Source: Sulfitobacter sp. F26169L | GTDB lineage: Bacteria; Pseudomonadota; Alphaproteobacteria; Rhodobacterales; Rhodobacteraceae | NCBI RefSeq assembly: GCF_026410285.1 | Contig: NZ_JAPMLP010000001.1 | Coordinates: forward strand, 806,001-870,000 | Length of the DNA stretch: 64,000 nucleotides | Reading direction: 5' to 3' | Part shown: positions 11,417 through 21,102 of the stretch, in pieces | Layout of the letters: each line of letters begins with the position of its first letter | Numbering within the stretch: position 1 is the first letter of the stretch | Notes under the pieces: generated by a model | Databases searched by the model: none | Seen by the model: only the letters and a program-made list of their open reading frames with translations | Told to the model about the DNA's origin: nothing | Made by a program: the position numbers and the translations under genes

Positions 11417-11766
11417 CGTGAAAATCGGCATTTGATATATTCTAGTTTACATCCAAGCACCGCGCTTTTGTGCGAGAAATGTTACAGCGCGATTTCCATA
11501 GGGACATAGAAACCGCGCTGTTAGCCAAGACCCCAAATGTCGACAGCTCCGGGGAGAGCAGGGGCCTTGGGTGCTCCGGCCAGTGGGATATAAAAACAAC
11601 CCCACTGGTACCGGCAACCTGACAGAGCTCTGTAATCACAAAGGTTTTTCAAGTTGTCCGCCAGACCAGCTAAGCCTTAATGACCTGACAAGGTTATTCT
11701 GCACTGAAATTTCCCCTACGGAAAGTACGGAATTCCGTACCCCTGTAGTAGCCTCTCAAATTGCGG
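11417..11766. other. Gene-free stretch with a 16-bp perfect palindrome
   Basis: No convincing gene lies between tsf and luxR; a 65-codon minus-strand frame here has no ribosome binding site or family look. The main structure is the perfect palindrome GTACGGAATTCCGTAC at 11725-11740, just beyond the luxR stop. It has no T run, so it is not an obvious terminator. It could be a protein-binding site. Confidence 0.55.
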
Positions 11767-12522
11767 CTAAACGTCCAGCACAAACATCTGGTTGGCAAAT
11801 GCTGCTTTCATCACCGCTTGGGCAGTGGTTTCAACATCCAGCGACACGCGCGCAAGACGCAAATGCTTTTCAACGGTCGCCGCTGTCAATCCCATGATCA
11901 CGGCAATATCCTGAATCGTTTTGCCATCGCCGACCCATTCCAGCACCTCAAGTTGGCGCGCGGTCAATGTACGATTTGGGGCTGTATAGGGCAGGGTAAG
12001 TATTTTGAGATGAACGATATTGTTCATCAACGTAATATCGGTTCCGTGCTTGGCCCAGATACTATCCACTGCGTTTTGATCCAACCCTTGCCGCGCCGTG
12101 AGCGCAATCGCCCCCTTAGAACGTGCCGAAATCGATTTGAAACTAATGGAATAACCTGCCGTAACGCCCATATCACGGTTAAACTCCAACACACGCCGCT
12201 CCGACGGGCTAAGCGTTTTGGATTGATCCATCTCGGAAAGCAATTTCCAGCTTTTCGCACCTTCATTGGCAAGCGCCCAGTGAACCATGGGCGCGTGAAA
12301 ATAATGGCCTTCGTCTAGGAATACATCAACATAATCGCGGCTGTGATTGGTAAGAATGATGAAATCACTCGGATCTCCCAAAGATGTCGACGTCCGGTAG
12401 TGAGTGAAACCGTAAAGCAATCTGTCAAATCCGTATTCGGCCATCTTAACAACATGCGCTTCCCACAGATCTTCGATGCTTTTACTGTTGGCAACGCCTA
12501 AAAGATAGCTGCGCAAACTCAT
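11767..12522 (-). CDS. LuxR-type regulator with divergent autoinducer-binding domain
   Basis: A 251-residue regulator. Residues 1-165 match the autoinducer-binding fold, and residues 185-245 are a LuxR-type helix-turn-helix (LTARQLEVLEWVGDGKTIQD, then AATVEKHLRLARVSL). By position, three pocket residues that contact acyl-homoserine lactone in TraR are changed: W57 to Y, Y61 to F and D70 to A (HAPMVHW where DPV is usual). W85 is kept. No luxI is present in the window, so this is a LuxR solo that may sense another ligand. The start overlaps the aroQ stop by 4 bases, making it the second gene of an aroQ-luxR operon. Confidence 0.85.
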   Translation of the reverse strand: MSLRSYLLGVANSKSIEDLWEAHVVKMAEYGFDRLLYGFTHYRTSTSLGDPSDFIILTNHSRDYVDVFLDEGHYFHAPMVHWALANEGAKSWKLLSEMDQSKTLSPSERRVLEFNRDMGVTAGYSISFKSISARSKGAIALTARQGLDQNAVDSIWAKHGTDITLMNNIVHLKILTLPYTAPNRTLTARQLEVLEWVGDGKTIQDIAVIMGLTAATVEKHLRLARVSLDVETTAQAVMKAAFANQMFVLDV

Positions 12523-12959
12523 TTGGGCGTTATCCTTTCAGCCAGCGCATCAAGCGCCATCAGATATCCCTTCGGACCGAAACCGCAGATCTGCCCGATT
12601 GCGACCTTCGAAAGGTAAGACACATGGCGAAACGCCTCACGCGCGTGAATATTGCTGAGATGAACCTCAACCATTGGCAGCTCAACCGAGGCGACCGCAT
12701 CCATCAGCGCAATCGACGTATGGGTATAAGCACCGGCATTGATCACAAGCCCGTTGTGAACACCTTTGGCGCCATGGATCACGTCGATCAGTGCTCCTTC
12801 GTGGTTGGATTGGGTGCACGAAATGTCCAGTCCAAGCGTTTCTGCATGCCGAGCGCAGGCCATCTCAATATCAGCAAGGGTGGTCGTGCCGTAAACTTCC
12901 GGCTGGCGTTGGCCCAGCAGATTTAGATTGGGACCGTTAATTATTAGAACCGAGGCCAT
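12519..12959 (-). CDS. aroQ: Type II 3-dehydroquinate dehydratase
   Basis: This enzyme dehydrates 3-dehydroquinate to 3-dehydroshikimate; the same activity serves shikimate synthesis and quinate breakdown. The 146-residue protein has the type II signatures NGPNLNLLGQRQPEVYG (catalytic Tyr), VINAGAYTHTSIAL and VHLSNIHAREAFRH. It is the first gene of a two-gene operon with a LuxR regulator, which is unusual for a housekeeping shikimate gene. It faces a divergent operon with a 284-base control region between. A function in the regulated pathway is an inference. Confidence 0.93.
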   Translation of the reverse strand: MASVLIINGPNLNLLGQRQPEVYGTTTLADIEMACARHAETLGLDISCTQSNHEGALIDVIHGAKGVHNGLVINAGAYTHTSIALMDAVASVELPMVEVHLSNIHAREAFRHVSYLSKVAIGQICGFGPKGYLMALDALAERITPK

Positions 12960-13243
12960 AAATTTTCCGATACGTTAAGACGTAAAACCCTGCCAGCGTT
13001 ATTGCGCGCTGTCTAGCCGTGGTGTGCGCGTTTTACCTCATCTAACGCAAACAGCAGGTTGTAACCGATAGTGAATTCACACAATCAAGACCATTACCCT
13101 CCTATCTGGCAATCTAATTTAATTACATAATACTGATTATACATATTGTATATTCAATTGCCGGAACCACCCTTAATCGGCATTGACCTTTCCATGCGTG
13201 TTATAGAACCTGCCCCGAAACCAACCCTCGACTGGAGTCTTCC
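12960..13243. promoter_or_regulatory. AT-rich divergent control region between aroQ-luxR and the E1 operon
   Basis: This region separates two divergent operons and is distinctly AT-rich from 13105 to 13160. It contains the inverted repeat ATACA-TAT-TGTAT at 13139-13151. Two 8-base arms, CTGGCAAT (13106-13113) and ATTGCCGG (13157-13164), form a wider imperfect inverted repeat. Both are candidate operators for the LuxR-type regulator. This is inference. Confidence 0.5.
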
Positions 13244-15427
13244 ATGGATCGCGCTGCCATTGTCCACCAGAATTTTCTTCGTCGTTTGGCTGCTGATGAT
13301 CTGCCCGATGGTGCGGCACCTGATCCGTCCATACCGCACACCAAACTGGTTGAAATCTTCCGCTCCCAGACGCTCAGCCGTCAGTTGGACCGCACCAGCC
13401 GTATGATGCAAGCCCAAGGTAAAGGCTTTTATACAATTGGTTCTTCGGGCCACGAAGGCATGGCAGCCGTTGCAGAAGCTTTGCGGCCGACAGACATGGC
13501 GTTCCTGCATTACCGTGACGCAGCGTTCCAGATACAACGCGCGTCGCAGGTAGATGGGCAAAGCCCTGTCTGGGACATGCTGCTCAGCTTTCGTGCTGCT
13601 GCGGCTGATCCCATTTCTGGCGGGCGTCACAAAGTTCTCGGCTCGCGCGCGCTCAATATTCCGCCGCAAACATCAACCATCGCCAGCCATTTGCCCAAGG
13701 CTGTTGGTGCGGCTTATTCTATCGGCCTTGCGCGCCGTACCAAGCCCGAGCATTGCTGCCTGCCCGATGACAGCATTGTTATGTGTAGTTTCGGCGATGC
13801 GTCATCTAATCACTCCACAGCCCAAGGCGCGATCAATACTGCCTGTTGGACCAGTTTCCAGTCGGTGCCGCTGCCGCTTCTATTTGTGTGCGAGGACAAC
13901 GGCATAGGCATCTCTGTTCCCACGCCGCGCGGCTGGGTTGCAGCCAATTACGCCAATCGCCCCGGGCTGCGGTATTTTGCCTGTGACGGTCTGGACATGG
14001 CGCAGACGCTGCGCGTATCACAAGCCGCTTCCGATTACGTGCGCCGCACCCGCAAGCCTGCGTTTTTGCACATCAGCACTGTGCGTCTGTACGGTCATGC
14101 CGGATCGGATGTGGAGATGACATACCGCGACAAGGCCGCAATTGAGGCATCGGAGGCGAACGATCCGCTGTTGCACTCGGCACGCATCCTGCGCGACAGC
14201 GGTGCGAGCACTCCTGCGCAATCACTTGAAATATATCACGAACTTGAAGAAACCTGCCGTCGCGTGGCAGACGAGGTTATGCAGCAGGAAACGTTGACGA
14301 CTGCCGAAGGCGTAATGGCCAGTATCATTCCCCCTGCCCGCGATTGCGCGCCAACAAACGGCCCGTCTGCGGAAGCGCGTGAAGCCATCTTTGGCAACGA
14401 TATCAAACAGATGAAAGAACCACAGTCGATGAACCGCCTGATCGGTTGGGCACTGACGGACCTGATGCTTGAACACGGCGAGATTATCGTTGCAGGAGAG
14501 GATGTTGGCCGCAAAGGTGGTGTTTATGGCGTGACCCAGAAACTGCAAAACCGCTTTGGCCCGGACCGTGTAATCGATACCCTACTGGACGAGCAATCTA
14601 TCCTTGGCCTGTCCATCGGCATGGCGCACAACGGCTTTACCCCGATCCCCGAGATCCAGTTCCTTGCCTATCTGCACAACGCCGAGGACCAGTTACGCGG
14701 TGAAGCAGCCACGCTCAGCTTTTTCTCGGACGGGCAATACACCAACCCGATGGTGCTTCGCATTGCGGGGCTGGGCTATCAGAAAGGGTTTGGCGGCCAT
14801 TTTCACAATGACAACTCCCTCGCAGTGCTGCGCGACATTCCGGGGCTGATCATCGCCTGCCCGTCAAACGGCGCCGACGCTGCGATGATGCTGCGCGAGG
14901 CGGTGCGCCTTGCGCGTGAAGAACAGCGGGTTGTAGTCTTTGTCGAACCGATCGCGCTCTACCCGATGCGCGATCTGCATGACAGCGGCGATGGCGGCTG
15001 GCTTACACAGTATCCCGCACCAGACAGGCGGATTGCATTAGGCGAAGTTAACGTCACTGGAAAGGGGACCGATCTGGCAATCATCAGCTATGCCAACGGA
15101 TATTTCCTCTCAACACAGGCTGACAAGGCATTGAAAGAAAACGGGATTGATACGCGGTTAATTGACATGCGCTGGCTTGCGCCCATGCCCGCCGATGCGC
15201 TGCTGGAGGCGACAAAGGACTGCCGCAATGTCCTGATTGTTGACGAATGTCGCAGTACCGGCAGCCAGTCCGAAGCACTGATGGCCCTGTTCGCCGAGGC
15301 GGGACGCAGTCGCGTGGCGCGGGTCACCGCGCAAGACAGCTTTATCGCGACCGGCCCCGCCTATGCGGCCACCCTGCCCTCGACCGATGAAATCACCGCC
15401 GCGGCGACCGCCCTGGTGGCGTCATGA
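13244..15427 (+). CDS. Fused alpha-beta E1 component of a 2-oxoacid dehydrogenase
   Basis: A 727-residue thiamine-diphosphate enzyme joining both E1 chains. Residues 1-390 are the alpha half, with the cofactor-binding stretch GDASSNHSTAQGAINTA through EDNGIGISV near residues 185-225. Residues 395-727 are the beta half (MNRLIGWALTDLMLEHGEII, then AGEDVGRKGGVYGVT). It most resembles branched-chain 2-oxoacid E1. No E2 or E3 gene lies nearby, so it must borrow partners or act alone as a decarboxylase or acyloin-type enzyme. The start is preceded by CTGGAGTCTTCC. Its stop overlaps the next gene (ATGA). Function is inferred from fold only. Confidence 0.85.
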   Translation: MDRAAIVHQNFLRRLAADDLPDGAAPDPSIPHTKLVEIFRSQTLSRQLDRTSRMMQAQGKGFYTIGSSGHEGMAAVAEALRPTDMAFLHYRDAAFQIQRASQVDGQSPVWDMLLSFRAAAADPISGGRHKVLGSRALNIPPQTSTIASHLPKAVGAAYSIGLARRTKPEHCCLPDDSIVMCSFGDASSNHSTAQGAINTACWTSFQSVPLPLLFVCEDNGIGISVPTPRGWVAANYANRPGLRYFACDGLDMAQTLRVSQAASDYVRRTRKPAFLHISTVRLYGHAGSDVEMTYRDKAAIEASEANDPLLHSARILRDSGASTPAQSLEIYHELEETCRRVADEVMQQETLTTAEGVMASIIPPARDCAPTNGPSAEAREAIFGNDIKQMKEPQSMNRLIGWALTDLMLEHGEIIVAGEDVGRKGGVYGVTQKLQNRFGPDRVIDTLLDEQSILGLSIGMAHNGFTPIPEIQFLAYLHNAEDQLRGEAATLSFFSDGQYTNPMVLRIAGLGYQKGFGGHFHNDNSLAVLRDIPGLIIACPSNGADAAMMLREAVRLAREEQRVVVFVEPIALYPMRDLHDSGDGGWLTQYPAPDRRIALGEVNVTGKGTDLAIISYANGYFLSTQADKALKENGIDTRLIDMRWLAPMPADALLEATKDCRNVLIVDECRSTGSQSEALMALFAEAGRSRVARVTAQDSFIATGPAYAATLPSTDEITAAATALVAS

Positions 15428-16455
15428 GCCGCCCGACCGCCGTTCTTATTTGCCCGGGCCGTGGGACCTACAACAAGGGAGAGCTGGGCACCCTTTCACG
15501 CACCCATCAGGGCAACGACCTGATATCACAATGGGATGCCATGCGTACCGATGCCGGTCAGGAAACGCTTAGCGATCTGGACAGCGCCGCGCGCTTTTCC
15601 GCCAAGCGCCATACCACGGGTGATAACGCCTCGGCATTAATTTATGCCTGCAGCTATCTGGATGCGCGCGCCGCATTCAACAGCCACAACATCGTCGCGG
15701 TGACAGGCAATTCGCTGGGTTGGTATATCGCGCTTGCTGCCGGTGGCGGTGCAGACGCATTGAACGGGATGCGGATTGTGAACACCATGGGCACATTGAT
15801 GCATCTGCACGGGCGCGGCGGGCAAATCCTGTTTCCGTTTGTCGATGACAGCTGGCACCCGATTGAAGGCGAACAGGCACGTCTGATAGATCTGATCCGC
15901 GAGATTGATGACAAACCCGATCATCAGCTGGCGCTGTCCATCCGCTTGGGTGGGATGCTGGTTGTGGCCGGTAATGACGCCGGGCTGACAGCTTTCGCAC
16001 GTGGCGTTGGCGGGAATGATACCCGCACCCCGCTTAATTTGCCCAATCATGCCGCATTCCACACCAGCCTGATGGGAGATGTGGCCCAGATGGGCCGTGA
16101 TGCGCTACCAGAATCCTTGTTCAGTGATCCACACACAGCACTTATTGACGGACGCGGCTCGGTCTGGAATCCGCAGGCGTCCGATCTTGCAGCGCTGCGA
16201 AACTACACGCTGGGCCACCAGATCACGCAAACCTATGATTTCACTGCTGCTGTGCAATCTGCCGCGCGCAATTTTGCGCCTGACAGGTTTATCATCACCG
16301 GCCCTGGCACCACGCTGGGCGGTGCGGTGGCACAGGCGCTGATTGCGATCAAATGGCAGGGTATCGACAGCAAGAACGCGTTTATGCAGCGGCAGAAAAA
16401 ATCACCGCTGATTGTCAGCATGGGGCGTGAAGACCAGCGCGAACTGGCGCTGTAG
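15424..16455 (+). CDS. FabD-like acyltransferase (ACP S-malonyltransferase family)
   Basis: A 343-residue protein with the malonyl/acyl-transferase fold. It starts with TAVLICPGRGTYNKGELGTL, carries the nucleophile elbow GNSLGW near residue 100 (GXSXG form) and has a later NHAAFHTSLM histidine region. It is unlikely to be the housekeeping FabD, since it is not beside fabG/acpP and diverges around the active site (GNSLGW rather than GHSLGE). It overlaps the fused E1 gene by 4 bases. A joint role, such as handling an acyl group made by the E1, is an inference. Confidence 0.75.
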   Translation: MSRPTAVLICPGRGTYNKGELGTLSRTHQGNDLISQWDAMRTDAGQETLSDLDSAARFSAKRHTTGDNASALIYACSYLDARAAFNSHNIVAVTGNSLGWYIALAAGGGADALNGMRIVNTMGTLMHLHGRGGQILFPFVDDSWHPIEGEQARLIDLIREIDDKPDHQLALSIRLGGMLVVAGNDAGLTAFARGVGGNDTRTPLNLPNHAAFHTSLMGDVAQMGRDALPESLFSDPHTALIDGRGSVWNPQASDLAALRNYTLGHQITQTYDFTAAVQSAARNFAPDRFIITGPGTTLGGAVAQALIAIKWQGIDSKNAFMQRQKKSPLIVSMGREDQRELAL

Positions 16456-16483
16456 CGCCATCTTTCTGTTGGCTGGCGAAAAG

Positions 16484-17005
16484 TTACGCCGGTTTCAGAT
16501 CAGACGAAAACCGTGCCGCGTTTTCCTGATAGTGCAGCGCGCTCATCGTCAGGCCCTTGATTGCGGCCTCGTCCAGTGTGCGCACAACCTTACCTGGTGC
16601 GCCCATCACAAGGCTACCGTCAGGGATCACCTTGTTTTCCGTAATCAGCGCCCCTGCCCCGATCAGGCAGTTTTTGCCAATCTTTGCACCGTTCAGAATG
16701 GTCGCGCCCATCCCGACAAGCGAATTATCGTCGATGGTACAGCCGTGCAACATGACCTTGTGACCTATTGTGCAATTCTTGCCAATTGTCAGCGGATAAC
16801 CGACATCAGTATGGAAAACGCAGTTTTCCTGCACGTTCGATCCCGCCCCGACAGTGATTGTTTCGTTATCCCCGCGCAGCGTGCAGCCGAACCAGACAGA
16901 TGATTTTTCCTCCAGCACAATATTTCCAATCACATTGGCATCCGGTGCGACCCATGCGGTATCGGCAACTGTGGGGGCGACGTCGGCAAGAGCGTACAGG
17001 GTCAT
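16484..17005 (-). CDS. Gamma-carbonic anhydrase family protein (YrdA-like)
   Basis: A 173-residue left-handed beta-helix protein built of hexapeptide repeats ([37 protein letters not shown]). The zinc-ligand histidines of gamma carbonic anhydrases appear in ENCVFHTD and GHKVMLHG. Family members range from active carbonic anhydrases to proteins of unknown role. It overlaps gmk by 4 bases, lies downstream in a yicC-gmk transcription unit, and converges with the FabD-like gene. Confidence 0.88.
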   Translation of the reverse strand: MTLYALADVAPTVADTAWVAPDANVIGNIVLEEKSSVWFGCTLRGDNETITVGAGSNVQENCVFHTDVGYPLTIGKNCTIGHKVMLHGCTIDDNSLVGMGATILNGAKIGKNCLIGAGALITENKVIPDGSLVMGAPGKVVRTLDEAAIKGLTMSALHYQENAARFSSDLKPA

Positions 17006-17643
17006 TTCAAATCCTCGAATTCTGATTGCAGGCGGCGCGCAATTGCACTCAGCTGGGGTTGCTGGGTGCGCTTCAGGCGCTCGGCGGTGATAATAGTCTT
17101 CAGCTTTTCTTCTGTGGCGTCCAGATCATCATTTACCAGAACATAGTCATACCCGTCCCAGTGGCTGATCTCGTCCCAGCTTTTTTGCATACGTTTGGCG
17201 ATTGTAGGCGCGTCATCCTGACCGCGCGCTACCAAACGGCGGTGCAATTCACTAATGGACGGGGGCAGGATAAAGATTGACAGCGTATAGAGCCCCAGCG
17301 GAGAGTTGCGAATTTGCTGCGCACCCTGCCAGTCGATATCAAACAAAACATCGCGCCCGGCGTTGATGCCCTGCTCAACCGGCTCTTTGGGGGAACCGTA
17401 AAAGTTGCCGAACACATGGGCGTGTTCCAGCATCTCGCCGTCCGCGACCCATTTGCGGAACATTTCCTCGGATACAAAGCGGTAGTCTTTGCCGTCCACT
17501 TCGCCCTCACGTGGCGAACGGGTGGTTGCCGATACAGAAAAGCTCAGCGTGTCATCCCAGAGCATCAGGCGCTTTGCCAAGGTGGATTTGCCAGCCCCCG
17601 ACGGGGACGACAGGATAATCAATAGGCCGCGGCGGTCGCTCAT
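17002..17643 (-). CDS. gmk: Guanylate kinase
   Basis: This enzyme phosphorylates GMP to GDP with ATP. The 213-residue protein has the P-loop [11 protein letters not shown] at residues 12-22, the GMP-binding stretch [21 protein letters not shown], and [10 protein letters not shown]. Length and motifs are canonical. It starts 3 bases after the YicC stop, the common alpha-proteobacterial yicC-gmk arrangement, and its stop overlaps the carbonic-anhydrase-like gene. Confidence 0.96.
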   Translation of the reverse strand: MSDRRGLLIILSSPSGAGKSTLAKRLMLWDDTLSFSVSATTRSPREGEVDGKDYRFVSEEMFRKWVADGEMLEHAHVFGNFYGSPKEPVEQGINAGRDVLFDIDWQGAQQIRNSPLGLYTLSIFILPPSISELHRRLVARGQDDAPTIAKRMQKSWDEISHWDGYDYVLVNDDLDATEEKLKTIITAERLKRTQQPQLSAIARRLQSEFEDLK

Positions 17644-17646
17644 ATT

Positions 17647-18537
17647 CTACTCCACATTCTGGACTTGTTCGCGCAACTGGTCGATCACGGCCTTCAATGC
17701 CAGCCCGACGCGGATCAGATCCGTGTTTTGTGCTTTGGCACACAGGGTATTGGCCTCGCGGTTGAATTCCTGCATCAGGAAATCAAGCTTGCGCCCGATT
17801 GGCCCGCCCTGTGCCAGCAAATCCCTTGCGGCTGAGACATGGGCTTTCAGGCGGTCGATCTCTTCGGTGATATCGGCTTTGACCGCGATAAGGGCCAGTT
17901 CGGCGGCAATTCGGTCAGGCTCTATCCCGTCGACGTTTTCCATCACCCGCGCCAGGTTACGTCTGAGGGTTTTTGCCATCTGTTCCGCCCGCGTCTGTCC
18001 CAATGCTGCGGCCTCGGATGTCAGCGTTTCAATCTGGTCCAACTGGTTGTGCATGACTGTCGCCAATGCGGACCCTTCTGCGGTGCGCATTGCGTTGAAA
18101 TCCGCAAGCACCGTTTCGAATTCCACCACCAGTGTTTTTGCAAGCGCTTCGTTGTCGTCCTCGATCGCGGCCTGTTCCAAAACGCCACGCATGGTCACGA
18201 TGTCAGTCGCCTTGGAGGGGGCGAGCGACACACCAGCATCCATCGCCGCAGCTTCGATCCGGCCCAAGGCCGCCAGTACGGTGGCAAGCTGGTTTTCGTT
18301 TACAGCCAGATCACCGGCACCTTCCTCGCGCACGATCCGCAAGCCCAAGGTTACATTGCCCCGCGCCACACCTGCTCCAAGCGCTTTGCGCAAGGCAGCC
18401 TCAAGTCCGGGAACCCAGTCAGGCACACGGATGCGCAGATCAAGACCTTTGCCATTCACGGCGCGCAACTCCCAGCTCCAGCTGTGGGGTGACAGCGCAC
18501 CTGATTTGGCTGCAAAGCCCGTCATTGACCTGATCAT
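17647..18537 (-). CDS. yicC: YicC/YloC family endoribonuclease
   Basis: A 296-residue protein that starts MIRSMTGFAAKSG, the YicC signature, and ends with the DUF1732 block (IGRKLDFLMQEFNREANTL). E. coli YicC is a ribonuclease linked to small-RNA decay. The ATG at 18537 has GGAGGTGCGCGCG directly upstream. A longer frame to 18621 covers the promoter and is not used. It is the first gene of the yicC-gmk-carbonic anhydrase unit. Confidence 0.92.
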   Translation of the reverse strand: MIRSMTGFAAKSGALSPHSWSWELRAVNGKGLDLRIRVPDWVPGLEAALRKALGAGVARGNVTLGLRIVREEGAGDLAVNENQLATVLAALGRIEAAAMDAGVSLAPSKATDIVTMRGVLEQAAIEDDNEALAKTLVVEFETVLADFNAMRTAEGSALATVMHNQLDQIETLTSEAAALGQTRAEQMAKTLRRNLARVMENVDGIEPDRIAAELALIAVKADITEEIDRLKAHVSAARDLLAQGGPIGRKLDFLMQEFNREANTLCAKAQNTDLIRVGLALKAVIDQLREQVQNVE

Positions 18538-18809
18538 CGCGCGCACCTCCGGATATGCTCGGGGTTGGGATAGGGGTTTTCCCCCCTTACCTGCAAGCCC
18601 TTCACGGCGATATATCGCCAAAACTTCCGTTCATTTCATTAACCTTTATGACTGAAATATGACCATTGCGAGGCAACAGATGATAAAACCTCCACACGGA
18701 CGGACAGCGTCAGAACGGCGCAAACAGGGAGTATTCAGCCCAAAATCACATAAATGTGCGTGTATCCGCCTATTTCACAGTGTTACCTTTCAACCGAGCG
18801 AGAGCAACA

Positions 18810-19505
18810 ATGGACAATTCAAAGCAAAACCAGCAAAAAGTGGTTACCATGTCTGATTACAAGCCTCACACCGGATACGTCCCACTCTCTCTTGTTGAGG
18901 CCTATTGGGATGCGCTGCGCGCGGGTCGTGAAATGCCCAAGCGCGCAGAGATTGATCCGCGCGGGATCGAAAGCGCGCTGGAGTTTGCCTTTATTCTAGA
19001 ACGTGTCGCCCCGGGGGTAGCGCGGATGCGGATTGCCGGCAGCCATTTAAATGACATCATGGGGATGGAAGCGCGCGGCATGCCGCTGACCGCTTTTTTC
19101 GAACAGCACGGACGCACCCGCATTGCGAGCTTACTGGAAGAAGTGTTCCAGACCCCTGCAACTGCCGAAGTACGGATGCAGGCCACCGGCGGCCTTGAAT
19201 TGTCAAAGCTCGAAGCACGCATGGTCTTGCTGCCCCTGAAAAGCGATCTGGGCGATGTCAGCCGTATTCTGGGCTGTCTGGTCAGTCAGGGTGATCTGGG
19301 CGATGCGTCGCGGCGTTTTGAAATACGCGATGTAAAGCTGCGTCCGCTGGGCATGGAGCCGATCCCGCACCCCGCGCTAAACCAACAGCCACGGACCGAA
19401 GGATTTGCCGATCCGCAGGCCGCTTTTACCCGCCCCGAACCACAGACAACGGCGTCACGAAAGCGGCGTCCGCCCTATCTGCGCTTGATCAAAACCGATA
19501 CCTGA
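18810..19505 (+). CDS. PAS-domain protein
   Basis: A 231-residue protein resembling the alpha-proteobacterial PAS_5 family. The segment SLVEAYWDALRAGREMPKRA leads to IDPRGIESALEFAFILER and VARMRIAGSHLNDIMGMEAR. No output domain is seen, only a low-complexity tail after residue 190. The family includes CtrA-linked and motility-linked regulators, but no role can be fixed. The start at 18810 has GAGAGCAAC upstream; ATG 18849 (MSDYKPHTGY) is an alternative. The 272-base gap back to yicC holds promoters for both. Confidence 0.75.
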   Translation: MDNSKQNQQKVVTMSDYKPHTGYVPLSLVEAYWDALRAGREMPKRAEIDPRGIESALEFAFILERVAPGVARMRIAGSHLNDIMGMEARGMPLTAFFEQHGRTRIASLLEEVFQTPATAEVRMQATGGLELSKLEARMVLLPLKSDLGDVSRILGCLVSQGDLGDASRRFEIRDVKLRPLGMEPIPHPALNQQPRTEGFADPQAAFTRPEPQTTASRKRRPPYLRLIKTDT

Positions 19506-19546
19506 ACCGAGGGCGAGGCACCCTGCCCCGCCCGTAGATTGCCAAG

Positions 19547-20917
19547 CTATACAGCCGCTTGGGCTGCTGTCTTATTACGGCGCGCCGAGAGTTCCTCGGC
19601 CACCAGAAACGCCAGTTCCAGCGACTGGCTGGCGTTCAGGCGCGGGTCACAGGCTGTGTGGTAACGATCCGACAGATCTTCGTCGGATACCGCGCGCACA
19701 CCGCCGGTACATTCTGTTACGTCCTGTCCTGTCATCTCGAAATGCACACCACCGGGAACAGTGCCTTCTGCGCTGTGAACGCCAAAGAACTCGCGCACTT
19801 CGCGCAGGACGCTTTCAAAGGGCCGTGTTTTGTAGCCCGAGGACGACTTGATCGTGTTGCCGTGCATCGGATCACAGGTCCAAACCACATTCGCGCCCTC
19901 TTCCTGCACCGCCTTCACAAGGCGCGGCAGGTGGTCACCCACAGCGCCCGCGCCAAAGCGCGCAATAAGCGTCAGGCGGCCCTCTTCGTTATCGGGGTTC
20001 AGCTTGGTCATCAGCTTTTTGAGATCGTCCACTTCCATGCTTGGACCACATTTCAGGCCAATCGGGTTCTGTACACCCGATGCAAATTCCACATGCGCAC
20101 CGTCAGGCTGGCGTGTGCGGTCACCGATCCAGATCATGTGGCCCGATCCTGCCAGCCATTTGCCTGTTTCCGCCTCCTGGCGGCACAGTGCCTCTTCGTA
20201 TTCCAGCAGCAGGGATTCGTGGCTGGTGTAGAATTCTACCGATTGCAGCGTATGGGCATTATCAGGCGACACACCCGCAGCGGCCATGAAATCCAGCGTG
20301 TCGGAAATACGTGCAGCTAAATCGCGGTATTTCGCTGCCTTCTCCCCATCGGTAAAGCCCAGCGTCCAGCCGTGCACCTTGTGTACATCCGCATAACCAC
20401 CGGTCGAGAACGCACGCAGCAGGTTCAGCGTGGCCGCTGACTGCGTGTAGGCGCGCATCATGTTTTCGGGATTGGGAATGCGGGACTCGGCGGTGAAGGC
20501 GAGATCATTGATGATATCACCGCGATAGCTTGGCAACTCGACGCCGTCCACAACCTCCATGTTGGCCGAGCGCGGCTTGGCGAACTGGCCTGCCATGCGG
20601 CCCACCTTGATCACGGGCACTTTGGCACCGTAGGTCAGCACCACCGCCATTTGCAGCATCACCTTGAAGGTGTCGCGGATCATATCGGAACTGAACTGCT
20701 CGAAGCTTTCGGCGCAATCGCCGCCCTGAAGCAGGAACGCATCGCCGCGCCCTGCGGCTGCCAGATGCTTGCGCAGGCGACGTGCCTCTCCTGCAAATAC
20801 CAGAACGGGATAGCGTGACAGTTGCGCTTCAACAGCCTCCAGGGCCGCCTGATCGGGGTAGTCGGGCATTTGAATCCGCGGCTTTGCGCGCCAGCTTGAT
20901 TTGCTCCAGGTCGTCAT
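19547..20917 (-). CDS. Class II 3-deoxy-7-phosphoheptulonate synthase
   Basis: Joins phosphoenolpyruvate and erythrose 4-phosphate at the entry to the shikimate pathway. The 456-residue protein has class II (plant-type) signatures [27 protein letters not shown] and [18 protein letters not shown]. The start at 20917 ([20 protein letters not shown]) fits the family, whereas the frame to 20989 adds 24 uncharacteristic residues. It stands alone and faces a GlxA-type regulator across about 185 bases. Together with aroQ it gives two shikimate genes within 8 kb, but on separate units. Confidence 0.94.
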   Translation of the reverse strand: MTTWSKSSWRAKPRIQMPDYPDQAALEAVEAQLSRYPVLVFAGEARRLRKHLAAAGRGDAFLLQGGDCAESFEQFSSDMIRDTFKVMLQMAVVLTYGAKVPVIKVGRMAGQFAKPRSANMEVVDGVELPSYRGDIINDLAFTAESRIPNPENMMRAYTQSAATLNLLRAFSTGGYADVHKVHGWTLGFTDGEKAAKYRDLAARISDTLDFMAAAGVSPDNAHTLQSVEFYTSHESLLLEYEEALCRQEAETGKWLAGSGHMIWIGDRTRQPDGAHVEFASGVQNPIGLKCGPSMEVDDLKKLMTKLNPDNEEGRLTLIARFGAGAVGDHLPRLVKAVQEEGANVVWTCDPMHGNTIKSSSGYKTRPFESVLREVREFFGVHSAEGTVPGGVHFEMTGQDVTECTGGVRAVSDEDLSDRYHTACDPRLNASQSLELAFLVAEELSARRNKTAAQAAV

Positions 20918-21102
20918 GTCATCGCTCCGGTCTTTGGCGTTGGCGCAGGGAAGACGCGCGCAAACGCTGGGTAGATGCCCCGTATACAAAACCTGCTCCT
21001 ACATGACCATATGTCAATTCCATCCTTGACCTCGCTTTTGTCCTTATGCCCTAGTGACGCACCGTTTGTCGTTTACCTTATATCTACTGTGGATTTTGCA
21101 CT

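Noticed and set aside
11442..11639. Minus-strand 65-codon frame between tsf and luxR
   Set aside because: No ribosome binding site or resemblance; region reads as non-coding.
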